64,000 nt of DNA from Rotaria sordida (Eukaryota; Rotifera; Eurotatoria; Philodinida; Philodinidae), in assembly GCA_905250125.1 (NCBI GenBank), contig CAJNOL010000855.1:1-64000 (forward strand). The letters run 5' to 3'. The notes beneath the pieces are model-generated. The model saw nothing but the letters and a program-made list of their open reading frames with translations. It did not search any database and had not been told where the DNA came from. Below, one piece after another: positions 11,856 through 24,754 of the stretch. The position numbers and the translations under genes were made by a program. Each line of letters opens with the position of its first letter. The first letter of the stretch is position 1.

Positions 11856-12336
11856 TATGATAAAATATGATTGAAAATTCTTAATGTATTTATTAAAAAA
11901 GAGCTCAATATTCACAAGTGGAACTTTGTTGACAACTAGAAATTTGTCAGTCAAACACTTTCAGATTCATATCTCTTTATCGTTAAAGTCACGGAAATCG
12001 ATAAAAACGAGCAAACTCAACTAGTTTTATTGATATAAAAATTAATAAAAAATCTCAAAAAAACCACCAGCAAACTGGCCGGTATGCTGGTCCGGTTTCA
12101 AGTATGATTTAGACGAAAACGTGTGACTGATGAGGTAGAAATCATTTCGGCAGTAGAGGAGTAAGCTGATTGACTGTGTCGTCAGGTTTTCGGAATATTT
12201 TCCGATTATCACTGACGTAACATGAAAATAAATGCGAGATTTTTGAAAATTTTCTACACTCAGGATCAGTTTTCAGGGATGTTTTTATCTAGTTTCTTGT
12301 CTGTGTGCTCTCTACCTTCGTTTTATTTCCTTTTCA

Positions 12337-12555
12337 CAGGGGTGACGCGAGTCAACCAACATTGGGGGGAGGGGGGGTGTAGCGAAATTTTTTGGACTAG
12401 AAAGACGAAGTCTGCAATTTTTCGGGGGGTGTAACATTATTTTTGGTGACAAGTGGAAGAAAATTTCGTGATTTTGTTGAGCAAAAAAACAGAAATTTTT
12501 GAAGATTGGGGGGGGCTGTCGCACCCCCGACATCCCCCCGGTCGCGCCACCCCTG
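12337..12555. mobile_element. hAT-like MITE with perfect 8-bp target-site duplication
   Basis: The termini are CAGGGGTGACGCGA (left) and TCGCGCCACCCCTG (right), inverted with one mismatch. The element is flanked on both sides by CCTTTTCA (12329-12336 and 12556-12563), a perfect 8-bp duplication as made by hAT transposases. The 219-bp body is G-rich on the plus strand at the left (GGGGGGAGGGGGGG) and has GGGGGGG and CCCCCC runs at the right, so G-quadruplex potential is likely. No protein is encoded. Confidence 0.88.
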
Positions 12556-12563
12556 CCTTTTCA

Positions 12564-15500
12564 TTTCAAAACTTTTTGAAACAAAGCATCGAAAATTTTC
12601 AGTCATGACTGTAGTCTGAGACTTTAGCAACCGCCGACAACAACAGACGAGAAAAGTTGCAAAAAATTCAGGCGCGTCACGTCCGATCAATACATAGGCT
12701 TACACATTCTTCAGGCAAGATCTTTATGTTCTTGAAATATGGGCTTAATGCGTTTTCCTCTTGATTTCTGACCTCATTCTCAGAAGTTATGTGTAAATCT
12801 TTACTGTACATCAACAAGACTTTTCTATCATTGCTCTTCTATTTTATTGAAAGACTTTAACAAAATATACAAAAGAAAAATCACTACAATAAAAATACAT
12901 TCCATTTCATGCAAGTTAAGACGAAATACAAGCGGACAAAATAGAGAATATTTACAATGATAATAGAAAAAGAAAACTAATTTCATAGTCATGTTATAAA
13001 TCTGACATGTTCATCAAGAAATAGATGATAATAATAATTTATTTATATTAAAAACGCATACTTTTTTTTACTATAATTGTTCTTCTCCATATTCATTGTC
13101 TGGATCCAAGTCTGTTTCAATAATATTCTTTGTGAAAACTCTAACACCAACTAGAACTCGAATCCTTAATCAGTCTGAAATTGTATCTTGTTTATAAAAT
13201 ATATTCATTTATCTGATATCGGCATGCAAAATTATATATTATATTAATAGAAGAACTTTTGTTCACCAAATAGTACACAATAACTGTTATCTGTTAACTG
13301 TTATCATGCACAAATAAGTAAATAATGTATAGAGATGTTTGTATTTTAGTTCATGCATATGGAAATAGATGTAACATGCCGTTTATCTTCAACTTCGTAC
13401 AAGAATCTTTTTTTATTATTATTTTTTCAAAAGAAAATTATCAGAATTTGAACATTAAAAAGAATCTTGACTGATTGATTAAGAAAAACATGAATCTGGA
13501 AAGAATAGATCGAAGAATGTTGATTAGCTAATGAAAGAGAAAAAATCAAATGATCAACTTGATATTTAAAAGAATCTGTTTAAATAGTTACCGAATAATA
13601 TTCTATTGGAATTTTTTTTTCAAACATTTCTACTTAGGTACAATGCATCCGAGCTAGTTTATTGGAAATCGTACCTATTTTAACAATTATTTTAGTAAAA
13701 ATATGTTAAATAATGTATATCTGTATAACACTGTGATATATTTTGATTGAAAATAATTGTTTTCTTATTGAATCGTTGAATTAATATCGAGAAATTTGTT
13801 GAGACATAGTTCATGAATATGAACATTTTTTTGTTTAAAGAGCAAACAAATGATAAACAATGATCATTAAGAGTCGAGAGAAAAGAAAATATTCATATTT
13901 CAAAGAATAAAAAACATATTTATAATGAATTCTCCATAAATTAACTAAACAAGAAATGATGAATTTTAAATAATAAACTAATAAATATATAGGAATTGAT
14001 CAAGAAAAATTTTCGATATAAAATCATATATCAATATTTATTCAACTGATAGAAACTCGATTAAAGATTAAATGAAAATAATTCTCATTTTTTTCATTCG
14101 ATTTTTGTGAATCCTTGTTTATATAAAAGTTTGCTAATTTTCTTCTAAAAATGAGACAATTTGATAAAAACAACTAACTTCTAATTAATTGAAATAAATC
14201 TTTTTTATCAAACATAGTTAATTGAACAAAAAAAGACAATAATTAATAAATTCATTAAATAAGAATTCGAATGTTTTTATTGTTTATTATTTCCTTGATA
14301 AAGACTTAAGTTTTCTTAATCGTTAATAAACCAAGAAAGAATGTCGATTTCGAAAATTTGCACTGTTGTTTTCTTCGTATAAGGTAATTATTCGTCTAAA
14401 TATATCTATTATAATGATTAGAATAGTCTCTCTATTCAATCTAAATATGGTTTTTATCATTATAAAAGATCTTGATAAAATCGAGGTTAGACATAGACGA
14501 TAACAGACCATATGTGAATAATGGCAATAATCATGATAAACAAAAAGTTGCAGATTGTTGTTTAGTTTATTTGATATTCGATAAACTAACTAACTAAATC
14601 ATGTGAAAATTATTTTTATTTTCTTGTAGATCTATCAATAATAAGAGATAATTATCATTTAAGAGATATGCATACTGACATTCGTTTATTTTCATATTTC
14701 GATCTATTTGACTAAGGAAAAAAGTTTGAAAGAAAAACAAAAAACAAAAAGAAAAGATATATTTGTTATGTGGTTATCAACATAGTGAAGAAAAATGAAT
14801 ATAACTAATGAAAAATTTTTGTTAAAATATAAAGAGTCAAAATTGGAAATGAATAAATTCTTTTTAAAATAATTTTTATCAATAATTAGTAATAAATATA
14901 AAAGAAAATCATTTTCAAAAAAAAAACAACATCAATTTGTTTAATTATTGATTAAAAAAAAAACGTTTTCATTGAATGAAGAAAATTTGACATATTTAAT
15001 TGAATTAGTTTGTTTCAAGTTATTATTTAATATGTTATCTGTTATAATTATTATTTATGTTGATAATTAATAGTTAGTTTTATTTATGTTAATAGTCAAT
15101 AATAATAATAATAATAATAAAACAATAATATAAAAAGGATTGATTGATTGATTTCTATTTGTTAATCTATAAAAGTTGATTTAATCTAATCTATTCAAAG
15201 AATCTTTTATCAATGTATATATATAATGACAATATATATTCGTTATCTTAAAAGTAATCAATATTATTTATGACACGTTGTTTTTTTTTTCATAGATTAA
15301 CTACACTCAATCATTTTCTTTGTTGTTTTTTTTTTTATCAAATCGAATAATTTACAAAGGGAAACATTAATTTAAATATATCCGGAAAAAAACGAAATTT
15401 TATAAAAATTTTCTTAAATTGAAAAGAAATAATTGTTGATATTGTCTTGTTTTGTTGAATAATATTAAAAGAAATAAATGTTTCGAGTGGTTTCTACTCA

Positions 15501-15638
15501 ATTAGTTGATAATGGAAGCGAGCGAGAACGCTACGCACAGACACAAAAACAAATACAAAAAAAAAAGAAAAAAAAGAGACGATAAATGGAGGAATGCTAA
15601 AAGCACGATGCCGAACATGTTTTGTGTGTGTTTTTTGT
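12564..15638. other. AT-rich intergenic DNA between the MITE and the 3' end of ZFHX
   Basis: Nothing gene-like was found on either strand. The stretch has long A/T tracts, an AAT/TAA microsatellite near 15100-15121, and a short AT-rich 3' flank that probably includes the ZFHX 3' UTR just below 15639. Confidence 0.55.
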
Positions 15639-18600
15639 TTAATATGAATCATTCTCTTGAATAGATGAATTTGAAAGTTTTTTTTTTAAATGAATATCAT
15701 CTTTTGTATGTTTTTCATATTCAATTGTTGTTGAATATGATGTTTTACATAATAAACATCGATATGTTAATTGTTCAATTTTAAATATATAACCTGATAA
15801 ATTATTTAAATCTTCACTTGATTTTATAGTTAGAGGTAATCTTGATCCAGATATTTGCCAACAAACTAATGCATGACATCGACATGATTCATATAATGGC
15901 CCTAAATAAATATTTACATTTATTTATTTTTATTTATTTAAATAACTACATTTCATTAAACATTTTTTTTATTCAAAACTTTCATACGAACTTTTTTTAA
16001 ATTTAACATTGAATTCTAATCATTTATCTTATTTTTTGTTTTCAAAATCAATCAATCAATTAAATAAGCAACTATATTAGATCTTTATATTTATAAACGT
16101 AGTCAGGAGATGACGAGCTGCAATAGATGTCTCTTTGCCACCTTTGCCCAAAAAACAACCGGGAGAACGGGATACTGATAAAAAAACTTTTTCGCCAGGC
16201 ATCCTCCTTAAAAAATTGCTGACTATGTTCCTGAAATAAATCTCAAACTCAATTAAATATCAATCAATTAGTTTATCTATTCTATATCATTTAAATATAT
16301 TCTATCTACAACTAGACGGTTTTTTTTTCTTCGTCTTAGTGTCTTGCAACCGGATCGACTACTCGACATTCGGTTCGACTCGGAACATGACTCCGAGTGC
16401 AAACTAGATTTGAAATTATACCCAATATACGATTCGGCAATAAATGAGATATCGATATATCAATATATTTGAACTTTTTCAAAATGGTTTTATCTATTAA
16501 AATATAGGTTTGTTGTACCAAGAGAATTCGTTTTTAATAATTGAATACATAGAAAGAAAAATTAATAATGGAAAAAGCATTCCCGTCTGGATTATAGAAG
16601 TAGAAAGATGATCTCTTCTTTTTCGTACTATTTATCGAATAAACTAAATCGTATAATTATCCATATAAAAGCAAAGATTTGAAAAGTATTCTATGACTGT
16701 TAAAGTATCATTCGAATGTAAATTATCTCCGATTGAAGTTCGATCAGCTGTCAGGTATATCTAATCAGGTTCGTTCAGTAAACTATATGGTTTGATTTTT
16801 GAAACAAATATAATTGAATATAATATATGATTATTGATTTATTAATTTAATTAAACAGATAAAATTAATTAAATAATTGATTAGAAATATTTCAATAAAA
16901 ATCTAAATGATATTATGTTCATCAAAATAAGACAAAGTTAAATTTGCGTTGTATGGTTTTTTTTTCTATGTCTTGTTCATTGGTGAAAAACATAAAATAA
17001 ACTTTTGAATTCTGTATGAAAAAAAAACCCGATTTCGTGTTTTCTTTTTTCAATTGTTTAATTAATCGATCGATGTTTTATTGAATGATCAGAGATTTAA
17101 TGAAATAATCAAATAGACGACGATATAATCATTAAAAGAAAACAATTTGTTTTAAAAAATAGATAATAAAGGAGATGTTTACTTTAAGGTATATATTATT
17201 TTAAGAATTGATTTTGTTCTACTGTTTAACGTTGATTTATTACAAATGATTTAAAGATAAATATTATATATTATAATGGTTATATTTGAGAAAATGTCTC
17301 ATCAAATCTGTGATCATTCAATAAATATTCAATAATAAAAAATTTATCTATAATATGAAAATTGTCGTTTAACGAATAAGTAATAATAAAAAAAAGTTAA
17401 TTTTGTGTTTTTCATCATTAATGAACAAGACATAGAAAAACAAACAAACAAATATAAGGTTGTCGTATTTAAATAAAATAATATTTAATAATTATAAATA
17501 ATATTGTTTAGATTTTAATTGAAATATTAATAAATAAATGATTAAATTAACTTTATTTGTTTAATTGAATAATAAATTCTATTGAATAATGATATATCGA
17601 TTTAAATAATAAATTATTATTCAATATAATCAATCTTGTCAGATTTTTTTGTTTCTCATCATAAAAAAGTTAAAAATTGTTTAATTAAATAAAAATAATT
17701 GAATAAAGAAAGATCAACGATTGAAATGTAAAATAATTCAATAGAAAAAAAAAAAAAAAAGAAATGTTAAACTTACAAACAAGATAACATCTTTTACAAG
17801 CATAGCCCACATCAATAGTTTGATAATCAACTTGATGATAAGAATGATCAAATAAATCTTGAAGATTTTTTCCATCTTGAGTATATTGAGCACGTGTTAA
17901 ATGAGCATCGGTTTTACTTAATGAAAGAATTTTTTTTAAAGCTTCTTCAGGTAATTGTAACATAAATAAAGGTGTTCCATGAATATTTGGATCCATTAAA
18001 CCATAATTATATGGATCAATACCTTAAAATATTTATATTATTTTAAAAAAAAAACAATAAGAAATAAAAAAAACAAACCAATTGGCATAAGATGCATTAA
18101 ATTAATATAAGACATAAGTTGATTTTGTTCATCTTTAGATGATTTATCTAATACTGATTGATTTGAATTATTATCAATATCAATTTTCATATTTATACTG
18201 TTCTTTTTTATAAAATCATCTTTTATTGTTGTTGGTGTTGGTGGTGTTGATGTTGAAACATTTCCAATTTGTTTCGATAATATTAAGCGAATATTTTCAA
18301 TATGTTTTGATGTAAATAAATGATCCTAGAATACAAAAAAAAAAAACGATCATAAATAAATAAATAAATTTGACATTGAAATAGAACTAACTCTTTGAGG
18401 ATTTTGTAATGTATATTTGATTTGACATAATTTACATTGATCATTCGTTGATTGATATTCATCTGGAAGATCGGATTTAAAAAAATTTGGATTTTTCTTT
18501 TCTTTAGCACGGGCATTTTGAAACCAAACTTGTACAACACGTTTTTGTAATTGAATTTCTTTTCCTAATAATTCACATTCTGGCCTAAATAAAACAAAAA

Positions 18601-21600
18601 CAATTAAAATCAAGGAAAAAAATATAAATAAAAAAATTATTTTTACATTGTTGGTGTTCGATATTCAAGAAAAATAGCTTTCATTAATTTAATTTGTAAT
18701 GGTGTCATTTGTGTTCGAAATCTTCTTTGTCCATTTAATGAATTATTTGATGATTGTTGACAACTATTTGGTGATAAATTTCCATTGAATATATTTTTAT
18801 CTTTAATTTTTAATTCATCAATTGATTGATTACTTGAATCATTCGATTCATTTAATAAATAATCATTCTCTTGTTTTCTTTCATGTAGATCATATTTTAT
18901 TGATGATTTTGATAAATCAAGTGGAAGTTCATCATTTGAATTAAATACATTTGGAAATAAATCGTAATCAATTAATAATATATCATCTTTTTTTTTATAT
19001 ATATCCGAATGTTTTAATAATAAATGATTATCAAGTGTTGATTTTAATTTAAATGTTAATGAACAATGAAGACATTTTTTATTAATTATTATCTGATTAT
19101 CATTTGAATTTGAATTTAAATTTAAATTTATATTTGAATCAATTTTAATATTTCCTTTTCTTTCACGAGCACGTGTATTTTGAAACCAAACTTGAACAAC
19201 ACGTTTTTTTAATTTAACTTCTTCAGATATATCTTCTAACATTTTTCTTGATGGATTTGATTCAATTGAATATTTTGACATTAAATAATCTTGTTGTTCA
19301 GGTAATATTGTTGTTCGATTTCGTTTTTGTGATGAACTTTTTTTATTTTCATCATTTGAATCATCACATAAATCTTCATCATCATCATCACCTTCACCAT
19401 CTCCATCTCCATCTCCATCTCCTCCATCACCTTCTTCAATATCATTTGATGAATCAGATCCAAATGATGATATACTTTGACAACTTTTTTTATTTATTTC
19501 ATTTGAATTATTTAAATCTAATCCAACAATTGGCTATAAAAAAAAACAAAACAAAAAATTATATTTAAAAAAAAAGAAGTTTATTCAAATAAAATTAATA
19601 ACTTACAAAATTTTGATTATTTTGAAATAATTGTGATGAAAAAGCAGCCATAGCTGCTGCAGCAGCTGCTGCAGCTGCAGCTGGATGATAAGCAGCAAGT
19701 GGAAAAAGTGTTGCAGCATTAAGAAATGCTTGCATATGGAATGTTTGATGTTCATTAAATTGTTTCGTTGAATGAAAATATTTGTCACATTGTTCACAAT
19801 AATTATCTTTTTTATTTGATGTAGTTGTACCAACATTTGATAATGGAAGACTATTTTTAATTAACATATCATATGATGATGAACGATTTAAACTAATTAA
19901 TTCTTTTGTATTATTATCATCATTAAAATTCTTTTTTATTAAACATGGTGATGAACATTGTTTAGCATGTTTCATTAATTCAGCAAAACGTTGAAATAAT
20001 TTATGACAATTTTTACATGAATAACCATCATCTTTATCTTTTGTCGTATATTGTATTTGTTGATTATTTTCATTAGGTGAATTATTTTCATAGGATTTTC
20101 TTGCTTTTTGTCTTGCATTTTGAAACCAAACAACGATAACACGACTATTTAATTTTAATTTATCTGATAAAATTTCTAAATCATCATCTTTTGGATATGG
20201 ATTTCCTTCAAATGCATCTTGAAGTAGACGAAGTTGTTCATCACTAAAACGTGTTCTATTAGCACGTCGTGATGCTGATGATGATGATGATTGTTTTTGA
20301 AATAACTGTTGTTGTTGCTGTTGTTGTTGTTGTGATTGTTGTTGGTTATTATTATTATTATTATTATTTGATAATTTATTAAAATCATAAAATTCTTCAT
20401 CTGAAAGAAGAATATCTTGTTCATCATTTGATGTTAAATCATTATCGGAATAATCTGAATCATTGTCATTTTTTTTAATAATAAGACCAGTTTTTTGATA
20501 TTCATCTAGATCAATTTGATTTGATTGTAATGGTGGATTGGAAAAATTATATGGTGAATCTTTATTTTTTTGTCGTTCTTTAAATAATGTATTACGAAAC
20601 CAATGTTTAATTACTTTAGTTGTTAATTGACTTTTTTCTGACATTAATTTTATTTGTTCATCACTTGGACTATTATTTATATTAAAATATGAACGTAAAA
20701 TTTTTAATTGTTCGTCACTAATACGTGTTCTTTGACGTTTATTATGTGCTATATCATATGAAGAATTATTTATTGTTGAACTATGTGGATAAATAAAACA
20801 AGATGATGAAAGATTATTTTCATTTGAAATAATATTTGAATTTGAATTTGAACGAGATTTTTTTATTTGATTTAAATCATTTAATGATGATGATTGTCTT
20901 TTTAATTTATTCGATGATGATGATGATATTGTTGAAGATGATGATGATGAATGAAGTTTTTCTAAAAGAAATATCCAATGTTGTATAGCACGTGATGATA
21001 ATACTATTGAATGTATATCTTCATAATGAACTTTTAATCTTGATAAACTTGAAAATTTTTTTAAACATAAATCACATATAATTTCATTTGAATATTTTGA
21101 ATTTGAATTTGAATTTAAACTGGATGTTGAATTTGAATTTGAATTTGTGTTTGATATATTTTCTAAATAATGTAAAGCAATATCTTCACCAATTGATATT
21201 AATCTTTCACGTGTTTTTGATAAAAAATTCATTTGATTTCCAATTGATGATGATGATGGTGATGAACTATTTTTATTATCAAAATAACTTTCTTTTATTT
21301 CTTTACTTATTTCTTTATTTATTTCTTTTGTTTCTTTAATTGATGATGATGATGATAAATCAAAAGAATTTTTATCATTTAAATTAATTGAATGAATTTC
21401 ACGAAAATGTTTTTCAAGATTTGTTAATGAATTAAAATATTGATTACATCCTTTTTTCCAACATAATAAACCAACGGATTTTGTTTCTTCATCAATATGA
21501 CCTAAATTAGAAAAAAAGAATTTTTATAGTCTTTAGATTTTTCTTTTTGCTTTCAAGAAAAAATTTACTTTCATCTTGAAAATGATTTAATAAATGATAA

Positions 21601-24600
21601 AAATCTTTAAATGTTTTATTATGACAAGAATGACAACGATATTCATCACAAGAATTTGTTTCTGCCATTGATGAAAATCCTTAAAATAATAACATTTTTT
21701 TTTTCTTTTTACACAACAAAACAAAAAAAAACAACAAATTTATTTTTGTTTACAAAATAAAAGAAAAAAAAAATTCATAAAAAAAGAAAGAAGTATCTAT
21801 TTAAATAGTTGATTCTCTCTCGAACAAGAAAAACGAAAAAAAGAGGGCGCTTTTCAATTCTAATCAACTCTGATTATCAAACCAGTTTTTTTTAATGTTA
21901 TTATGTAAAAAAAAAAAAAAAAAGAAGGAAAAAAAGTAAATGATTGAAAAAAAAAGCAAAGTGTAATTTTGATGTTTAGAACAAAACGGAAAGAGAGAGA
22001 AGAAGGGAAACAAGTCAATAAGTTTGTCTAATGAAGGCGAATGAATGTGGTTGCTTTCATCGTCGTCTTTTTCTCTCGTTTTTTTTTTCTTTTCATTCAT
22101 TAAGAAAGAGAACGCAAAGGGGGTAATCTCGGGTATTTTGCGTTGTCTGTGAGGCCACCACCATCACCACTTCGAACAGAATAAAATGTTGATGACATCG
22201 AACCCTCATCGACGACGACAACGACAACGACAACGACGACCAATAACATATAAATGAAATTAGTAATTGTTCGCTCACTTCGTTTCTTTTTTTTTTTTTT
22301 CTTTTTTCATTCTTCATCTGTTGGTTCACCATTGGATAGAGATCATCAACCTAATTTATTTTCTCCTCCTCATCTCCTTCTAGGCTGACCTCTCTTTTCT
22401 TTTCTTCTTTTTTTCTTTTCTTTTCTCTTCTATACAATTCTATCGTTAATTAAAGGTAGACATTACAAACTATCAAACCTTTACAACACTTTTTTATATT
22501 CAAATCAACCAAAATTTTATTTTATACCTGAATCTCCAATTAATGATAAACATCGATTCAAAGCATCTCGACTACAATTATGAATTGAACATAAATGTTC
22601 TTTCAATGATTCCTTTAAAAAGAAAAAGAAAAAGAAAGAGTATTGGATTTAAAAGAATAATTCAAATGGAATACCATTCTATTGAAATTAGATTGAGGAC
22701 AAAGTGGACATGAATATGTTTCAATAGATGAAGATTCGCTTGCCATTTTTACTTCTAAAATAGAAATATTTTCATTAAACGCATCAGTCTAACTAAAGCA
22801 ATCAATGAATAATAAATATATATATATATATATATGTGTGTGTGTTCTATCTTTTGCGTTGCACCCAACATGTATATTAACTAACTAACGATCGAGCCAT
22901 CTAAAGAGAGAGAGAGAGGGAGAGAGAGTCGACTGGTAACAAGTCAGTTCTATGATACTAAGAGAAAAAAAAACGAGAGAAAAAGAGAAGAAAAGATGCA
23001 ATGTCTTGGAATCTCGTTTGGATAGAGGAAAAGGAGACCGTTGATTGCCAATTACCCATAATGAGCGGCAGCTCGACGACGATGACGACGAAGACGAAGA
23101 CGAAGACGACGACGACGACGACGATTAGGCAGAATAGAGAGAAACGAGAGATTGTTACATAAATTATTTCTTCTCTGTTTCTCTTTTTCTCGACGGCTGT
23201 CGCCTCATTCCTAATGGATTTCGTTCTTCTTTTTCTTTCTTAACATATAAACTGGCATCGACACTCAATGCGAATATCGCTTTCGATCTGAAGCATAACC
23301 ATCCGCTAATAAGCGACCTATAACGAGAGAATGTGTCTGTGCTTTGCGAATCAAGAAAAGAGAACGACTATTCACATCTTTCACATTCACCGATAGAAGA
23401 CACAAATAGATGTAACAGATTTTTATATTAACGCGACCAAACACGATTAATGACAAGCAACAACTAAGACAAAGAAAATAAATCATAGATTTTTTTTCCT
23501 TTCTTTTCTTTTCTTTTTTTTTCTTTCTTTATCATTTAATTTTTGTTTTTTTTATTTAGTAAATTTATTTTCATTTAAAAAAATTAACTGATAAAAATTC
23601 ATCTTTTTAAATAATTTAAAAAAGAAACCGATTTATTGATTTGTTGAAATTTTTATCAAACATAAATCGAGAGTATCAATTCTTTTTTAATTTTATTTTT
23701 CTTTTTTCTTAAACAATCGATCAAATTTATCTTTTAATAAAAGAAAAAAGCATAAATTCATTGTAATAAAAAAGAAAATCTAAAGAGTGACTATTCACCT
23801 CCGAATAAAATAATATGTTAAATACAATATAGATAAATGATTTAATTTTTATCATTGAATATGAAAACTAAAATTGTTCGAAATCTACTCGAACGTTCTT
23901 ATTCATAAATAAGCAATATACTTAACTTATTTATTGTTTTTTTCTTTCGTATTCAATTAATAAATATTTCAAATATTACTCATATATGAAGAAAAAATAT
24001 TTTCTTTTTATGATTTAAGAAAGATATTCTAATAAAAAAAAAGTGACGATCAATTTTTATAATCTATTTGTAATATAAAGTAAAGTGTGAAAAAGTTAAA
24101 AAATAAAAATGAAAATCAAACCTTGTGATTGAGATGTTTGATCAAATGAAGAATTGTCAGGAGAAGATATAAATGTTGATTGTTGTTGAATAGATGGTGA
24201 AGACAAATCTCGACAATTATTCATATGTTTATCTGATTGCATATGTATTGCTAAATTTCCTTTAGTTGTTGTTGAATAAAGACATAAATCACATCTATAT
24301 GGTTTAAATCCACATGGATATTGTTCACCACGAGCAAGACGTGGATGAACACTATGTGATAAACAATATGAACAATTTGTTTCATTTTCATTTGAATTAT
24401 TTAGATTTCCATCGGAATTTGTTACCATTTGATGTTTTTCTTTCATATGAATTTCCAATGTTTCTTGATATTTATAATGCCAATTACCTTTACAATAAAT
24501 ATTATTTTATAAAATAAAATAAAAAAAAAAAACACATAATTCTTACATTTCGGACATTTAAGTGTTTTAGAAGAATTTCTCGAGTGAACATGTGCCGAAC

Positions 24601-24754
24601 GATTATCAGGCGACAAAGATTGTTCAGCTACAGCCATAAACTATAATCAATGTTTTATTAAAAATAAAGAGAAAAATTTTCTTTTTTTTTTTTTAAATAA
24701 AAAATTTACTTCATTTGGGGTGTTGTTCGTTGTTGTTGATGATGGTTCACTCAT
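15639..24754 (-). CDS. ZFHX: Zinc-finger homeobox transcription factor, ZFHX3/4 class (1503 aa)
   Basis: This is a nuclear DNA-binding factor of the ATBF1 family. Exons (minus order) are 24754-24710, 24640-24547, 24487-24122, 22754-22675, 22612-22528, 21679-21569, 21501-19607, 19533-18647, 18584-18392, 18325-18079, 18022-17777 and 15901-15639; they sum to exactly 1504 codons. About eleven C2H2 fingers are seen, including [16 protein letters not shown] (residue about 45) and [19 protein letters not shown] (about 90-108), both near-identical in wording to vertebrate ZFHX3/4. Four homeodomains lie at about 514-573 ([10 protein letters not shown]), 672-731 ([10 protein letters not shown]), 961-1020 ([10 protein letters not shown]) and 1159-1218 ([10 protein letters not shown]). 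PLDLS at about 1096 is a CtBP-type motif. Poly-Gln, Asn, Ser, Ala and Asp runs fill the linkers. Vertebrate homologues are around 3,600-3,700 aa, so this is a compact form. Introns 3, 5 and 11 are long (0.85-1.9 kb). Confidence 0.93.
15902..17776 (-). other. Large last intron of ZFHX
   Basis: This 1.9-kb intron lies between GTAAGT at 17776 and TTTAG at 15902; other introns in the gene are mostly 55-95 bp. It is AT-rich apart from a patch near 16097-16231 whose edges (CGTAGTCAG... and ...GCTGACTATG) look weakly inverted and could mark an old insertion. No exon or RNA gene was recognised inside. Confidence 0.6.
22815..22845. repeat. (TA)n(TG)n microsatellite in ZFHX intron 3
   Basis: A run of TA dinucleotides passes directly into TG dinucleotides. 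Simple-sequence repeat read directly from the sequence. Confidence 0.85.
23073..23124. repeat. GAC/GAA triplet repeat in ZFHX intron 3
   Basis: Imperfect GAC, GAT and GAA triplets repeat for about 52 bp. The array lies in intronic sequence on the gene strand, so it is not translated in the model. Confidence 0.8.

Larger units (their letters stand above)
22755..24121 (-). promoter_or_regulatory. Long ZFHX intron 3 with GA-, TG- and GAC-repeat rich core; possible internal promoter
   Basis: This 1.37-kb intron carries a GC-richer core (about 22860-23480) with (AG)n, (TA)n(TG)n and a long GAC/GAA triplet array (23073-23124). The exon right after it begins AAGTAAAAATGGCAAGC, so an in-frame ATG with a good A at -3 lies 8 nt past the acceptor. 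This layout would suit an alternative 5' end, but no promoter motif is diagnostic. Confidence 0.3.

Noticed and set aside
12222-12690. Overlapping open frames on both strands
   Set aside because: They run through the GC-rich hAT-like MITE, where stop codons are rare by composition. No domain.
16336-16521. Possible tRNA-like sequence with GGTTCGACTC near 16370
   Set aside because: The T-loop-like word is not accompanied by a 7-bp acceptor stem, anticodon arm or D arm on either strand. It is intronic ZFHX sequence.
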